Source of the DNA: Caballeronia zhejiangensis
GTDB taxonomy: Bacteria > Pseudomonadota > Gammaproteobacteria > Burkholderiales > Burkholderiaceae
Direction: 5' to 3'
Assembly (NCBI RefSeq): GCF_000698575.1
Contig: NZ_JFHD01000005.1
Location: 124,001 to 188,000 of the forward strand
DNA: 64,000 bases
Of this stretch, positions 61,527-64,000 are shown one piece after another. A program made the translations under genes and the position numbers. The notes beneath the pieces are model-generated. The model was not told the DNA's origin and did not search any database. It was given only the letters and a program-made list of their open reading frames with translations. How positions within the stretch are numbered: position 1 is the first letter of the stretch; each line of letters begins with the position of its first letter.

Positions 61527-61554
61527 CCCAGCACCGAATCGAGGAATCCGACCG

Positions 61555-62169
61555 ATGTTCACAGGAATTGTCGCGGCCGTGGGCCGAATCGAAAAAGTCA
61601 CGCCGCTCGGTGCCGAGCCGGAAGCGGGCGTGCGTCTGACGGTCACCGCGGGCGATCTCGATCTCGCCGACGTCGAGCTCGGCGACAGCATCGCGATTCA
61701 GGGCGCGTGCATGACGGTTGTCGAGAAATCGGCCGGCAGGTTCGACGTCGAAGTGTCGCGCGAGAGTCTCAACAAGACCGTCGGACTCGGCGATGCGGGC
61801 GCCGGCGTGAATCTGGAAAAGGCGTTGCGCGCGCACGACCGGCTTGGCGGGCACCTCGTATCCGGTCACGTCGATGGGCTGGGCGTCGTGTCGAAGTTCG
61901 AGCCGGTGGGCGAATCGCACGAATTGCGCGTCGTGGCGCCGAAGGATATCGGCAAGTACCTGGCTTACAAGGGCTCGGTGACGGTGAACGGGGTGAGCCT
62001 CACGGTGAATTCCGTCAGCGACAGCGCCGACGGCTGCGAGTTTTCCATCAATCTGATTCCGCATACCGTCGAAGTGACGACGCTCAGGGCCCTTGCCAAA
62101 GGCGCGAAGGTCAATCTGGAGATCGATCTGATCGCGCGGTATGTGGAGCGGATGATGAGTGCGGGGTGA
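61555..62169 (+). CDS. ribE: Riboflavin synthase alpha chain
   Basis: 204 aa, two lumazine-binding repeats: MFTGIVAAVGRIEKV, then LGDSIAIQGACMTVVEKS and, in the second half, LGGHLVSGHVDGLGVVSK and KGSVTVNGVSLTVNSV. It dismutates two 6,7-dimethyl-8-ribityllumazine to riboflavin. Start ATG 61555; the earlier frame start is an overlap with ribD. Some annotations call this gene ribC. The toxin-antitoxin pair follows on the opposite strand. Confidence 0.95.
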   Translation: MFTGIVAAVGRIEKVTPLGAEPEAGVRLTVTAGDLDLADVELGDSIAIQGACMTVVEKSAGRFDVEVSRESLNKTVGLGDAGAGVNLEKALRAHDRLGGHLVSGHVDGLGVVSKFEPVGESHELRVVAPKDIGKYLAYKGSVTVNGVSLTVNSVSDSADGCEFSINLIPHTVEVTTLRALAKGAKVNLEIDLIARYVERMMSAG

Positions 62170-62188
62170 ATGCTCGCGTTGTCCTGAC

Positions 62189-62611
62189 CTAGCGCTCCGG
62201 ACCCCACAGGTCCCTGAATTCGGAGGAAGTCTCTTTCATGTGCCGGAGCGACAAGAAAGTGATCGTGTCACCGGACAACAGATAGAGCAGCACGTAGTCA
62301 TCGAACAGATGTTCGTGTAGCTCGCCTTGATGAGGCGCGCCCGACTTCGTGACGTCCACGATCTCCTCGATCGTCAGCAAAGCATCGACCGTATCCGGCT
62401 TCGAATTGAGAAGGCGTCGTCCAAGAGCCGGAAAGCGCCGAAGCACCGGCACGACCTTCTTTTCGATCGCCTCGACTAGCCGAAGGAAGATTTCAGGCCG
62501 GTCTACGCGGTTCCAGTAGCGCTCGATATCCGTGAGTCGGGCATTGAATTCGCTCGAGATTCGGATGGTCGTGCGCTTGCGTTCATCATTCACGGTCCGA
62601 CTCTCCGTCAT
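62189..62611 (-). CDS. ParE/RelE-family toxin
   Basis: 140 aa. IERYWNRVDRPEIFLRLVEAIEKKVVPVLRRFPALGRRLL holds the helical hairpin, and LHEHLFDDYVLLYLLSGDTITFLSLRHMKE the beta-sheet core, both as in ParE/RelE toxins. The N-terminus is slightly longer than usual, and a later GTG start (VNDERKR) is possible. It overlaps the antitoxin gene by 26 nt, the standard antitoxin-toxin arrangement. The target (gyrase or mRNA) is not readable. Confidence 0.8.
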   Translation of the reverse strand: MTESRTVNDERKRTTIRISSEFNARLTDIERYWNRVDRPEIFLRLVEAIEKKVVPVLRRFPALGRRLLNSKPDTVDALLTIEEIVDVTKSGAPHQGELHEHLFDDYVLLYLLSGDTITFLSLRHMKETSSEFRDLWGPER

Positions 62612-62909
62612 CGGTTTGCGGCGCTCCCAGACGCGCTTTCAGACGGATGAAGTACTCGTCGGCATCTTCCGTTTCGTTCTTGTCGAGGCTCTTCAGAGCG
62701 GTCAACGCGTCGTTCAGCAGCACCAGATGAATGCGGGACCTCTCCATGCGGTAGAACGCTTCGAGCTTTTCCGCGCTGATCAACGCGGCATAGCTTTCTC
62801 CGTTCTTCGTGATGATCTTTTCATTGCCGCCGCGAACCTCGTCGACGAGTTCAGAGAGATTTGCACGCGCCTGAGAGAGCGGAATGATGTCCCTTGCCCT
62901 ATAAGCCAT
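62586..62909 (-). CDS. Phd/YefM-family antitoxin
   Basis: 107 aa. MAYRARDIIPLSQARANLSELVDEVRGG is the Phd/YefM DNA-binding half, then ITKNGESYAALISAEKLEAFYRM. The C-terminal tail (ETEDADEYFIRLKARLG) should wrap the toxin. ATG 62909 is preferred to 62921 and 62990. A TGTACA inverted pair lies 22-40 nt upstream. Inserted between ribE and ribBA on the other strand. Confidence 0.82.
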   Translation of the reverse strand: MAYRARDIIPLSQARANLSELVDEVRGGNEKIITKNGESYAALISAEKLEAFYRMERSRIHLVLLNDALTALKSLDKNETEDADEYFIRLKARLGAPQTDDGESDRE

Positions 62910-62930
62910 GTTCGGCCCCATTAAGTTTAA

Positions 62931-62948
62931 TGTACACAACATTGTACA
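62931..62948. promoter_or_regulatory. Candidate antitoxin operator
   Basis: TGTACA (62931-62936), CAACAT, TGTACA (62943-62948), about 22 nt upstream of the antitoxin start. Phd-type proteins bind such short palindromes. Confidence 0.55.
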
Positions 62949-63129
62949 AAACCCATCCGCTTTAAAGTTACAGTGAGGACAGTTTCCCAAACGCTTGCCC
63001 GTCGCGCCATTCGTCCGAATGGCTTAGGAAACCTCCACCTCTCGAAGAGAGTCGATTTCCCCGACGCTCCACCAGCCGTGGCGTAAAATACGCGCTTTCC
63101 CCAAATCAGAGCCCGCTCGGGACGTCATC

Positions 63130-64000
63130 ATGTCGCTCGCCTCCACTCCTGAGATCATCGCTGAACTGAAAGCCGGCCGGATGGTGATCCTCGTCGACGA
63201 AGAAGACCGCGAGAATGAAGGCGATCTCGTCGTCGCCGCCGAATTCGTCACGCCCGAAGCGATCAACTTCATGGCGAAGCACGGCCGCGGCCTCATTTGC
63301 CTCACGCTCACGCAGGAACGCTGCAAGCAGTTGAACCTGCCGCTCATGACGCATCGCAACGGCACGCAGTACGGCACGGCGTTCACGGTGAGCATCGAAG
63401 CCGCCGAGGGCGTGACGACCGGCATCTCGGCCGCCGACCGCGCGAAAACCATCGCCGCGGCCGTCGCGCACGATGCGCGCGCCGAGCACATCGTTCAGCC
63501 GGGCCACGTCTTCCCGATCATGGCGCAGCCGGGCGGCGTGCTCGTGCGTGCGGGCCATACGGAAGCCGGCTGCGACCTGACCGCGCTCGCGGGTCTCACG
63601 CCCGCCGCGGTGATCTGCGAGATCATCAAGGACGACGGCGAAATGGCGCGTCTGCCCGACCTCATCGAGTTCGGCCAGCAGCACGGCATCATGATCGGCA
63701 CCATCGCCGATCTGATCCACTACCGCAGCCGCACCGAATCGATCATCGAGAAAGTCTGCGAGCGGACGATGCAGACCGCGCACGGTCCGTTCCGCGCGCT
63801 GCTGTATCGCGACGAGCCCACCGGTTCGCCGCACATCGCGCTCGTGCGCGGCACGCCGCGTCCGGATCGCGACACGCCGGTGCGCGTGCACGAACCGCTC
63901 TCCGTGCTGGATCTGCTCGAAATCGACTCGTCGACGCACTCTTGGACCATCGACGCCGCGATGAAGGAAATCGCCGCGCGCGATCTCGGCGCGATCGTCA
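63130..64000 (+). CDS. ribBA: 3,4-dihydroxy-2-butanone-4-phosphate synthase with GTP-cyclohydrolase-like C-terminal domain (3' end beyond the window)
   Basis: 290 codons are present. The N-terminal RibB domain is complete: VDEEDRENEGDLVVAAE with acidic metal ligands near 23-32, HGRGLICLTLT, HRNGTQYGTAFTVSIEA, the GISAADRAKTI loop and RAGHTEAGCDLTALAGL near 140. From about residue 205 a RibA-like domain begins (GPFRALLYRD, then IALVRGTP). It makes the four-carbon donor for lumazine. No FMN riboswitch (RFN) is visible in the 220-bp leader; GTAAAATACGCGC at 63083 is a probable -10 region. Confidence 0.93.
   Translation, partial: MSLASTPEIIAELKAGRMVILVDEEDRENEGDLVVAAEFVTPEAINFMAKHGRGLICLTLTQERCKQLNLPLMTHRNGTQYGTAFTVSIEAAEGVTTGISAADRAKTIAAAVAHDARAEHIVQPGHVFPIMAQPGGVLVRAGHTEAGCDLTALAGLTPAAVICEIIKDDGEMARLPDLIEFGQQHGIMIGTIADLIHYRSRTESIIEKVCERTMQTAHGPFRALLYRDEPTGSPHIALVRGTPRPDRDTPVRVHEPLSVLDLLEIDSSTHSWTIDAAMKEIAARDLGAIV

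Noticed and set aside
62950..63129. Possible FMN riboswitch before ribBA
   Set aside because: The conserved RFN core sequences are not present; only ordinary GC-rich leader is visible.
1..64000. CRISPR arrays, insertion sequences, prophage genes, rRNA
   Set aside because: I looked for regular spaced repeats, transposase or integrase motifs and rRNA-like stretches and found none.

Overview
The window is high-GC DNA (coding thirds dominated by G/C, with short AT-rich promoter islands) and reads as a chromosome segment of a Burkholderiales bacterium of the Burkholderia / Paraburkholderia / Caballeronia group. Support for this comes from the Porin_4-type outer-membrane porins, the fused glucokinase-RpiR regulator in one operon with pgl and zwf, a divergent GtsABCD-type sugar ABC transporter, a PA2169-type protein, a QuiC-type dehydroshikimate dehydratase and the hemL-ribD-ribE-ribBA order. 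I see no transposase, phage, CRISPR array or rRNA. There is one tRNA (Arg, anticodon CCU). The genus is inference.

Layout. 0-2.6 kb: the end of a surface-polysaccharide type locus (a HAD-family protein running off the left edge and a family 2 glycosyltransferase) with an AT-rich upstream island. 2.6-4.4 kb: methyltransferase, DUF4239 membrane protein, tRNA. 4.5-8.6 kb: quinate/shikimate catabolism (quiC-like and aroE-like genes, divergent) with a TetR regulator. 8.7-12.9 kb: small secreted protein, PAS-PAS-GGDEF protein, PEBP-family protein, DHA2 efflux pump.

12.9-27.5 kb is the most interesting part. It holds an RpoN (sigma-54) gene, an NtrC-type response regulator, a sensor-less sigma-54 activator, and many small stress-type genes: PfpI, DUF4142, DUF1488, a glycine-zipper protein, PA2169, BON, YihY, OtsA trehalose-6-phosphate synthase, DUF883 and low-complexity proteins. 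Reading the intergenic DNA, I find a run of GG-N10-GC sites that match the -24/-12 sigma-54 consensus. They lie in front of rpoN itself, the BON gene, the pfpI operon, otsA, the DUF883 operon, a proline-rich protein gene and others. The gene content resembles the enterobacterial RpoS (osmotic/stationary) regulon but appears wired to sigma-54.

27.7-33 kb: tandem paralogous lipoproteins, a HicAB toxin-antitoxin pair with a perfect 12-bp-arm palindrome, and a two-gene NitT/TauT-type ABC transporter without a binding protein. 33-39.3 kb: membrane diguanylate cyclase, small conserved protein, OmpR/EnvZ-type two-component pair divergent from a Spy/CpxP-like periplasmic protein, pirin. 39.6-41.9 kb: HisQMP-type amino-acid ABC transporter.

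42-54.2 kb is a carbohydrate block: two tandem paralogous porins sharing a promoter-operator cassette, then glk-rpiR/pgl/zwf (minus strand) divergent from gtsABCD (plus strand). The shared zwf/gtsA control region carries a 19-bp palindrome whose two arms are also the -10 boxes of the two divergent promoters. 54.3-58.4 kb: prolyl-oligopeptidase family peptidase, repeat-bearing intergenic DNA, Bcr/CflA efflux pump. 58.5-64 kb: PUA-like protein, hemL, and riboflavin genes ribD-ribE-(ParE/Phd toxin-antitoxin)-ribBA, the last cut by the right edge.
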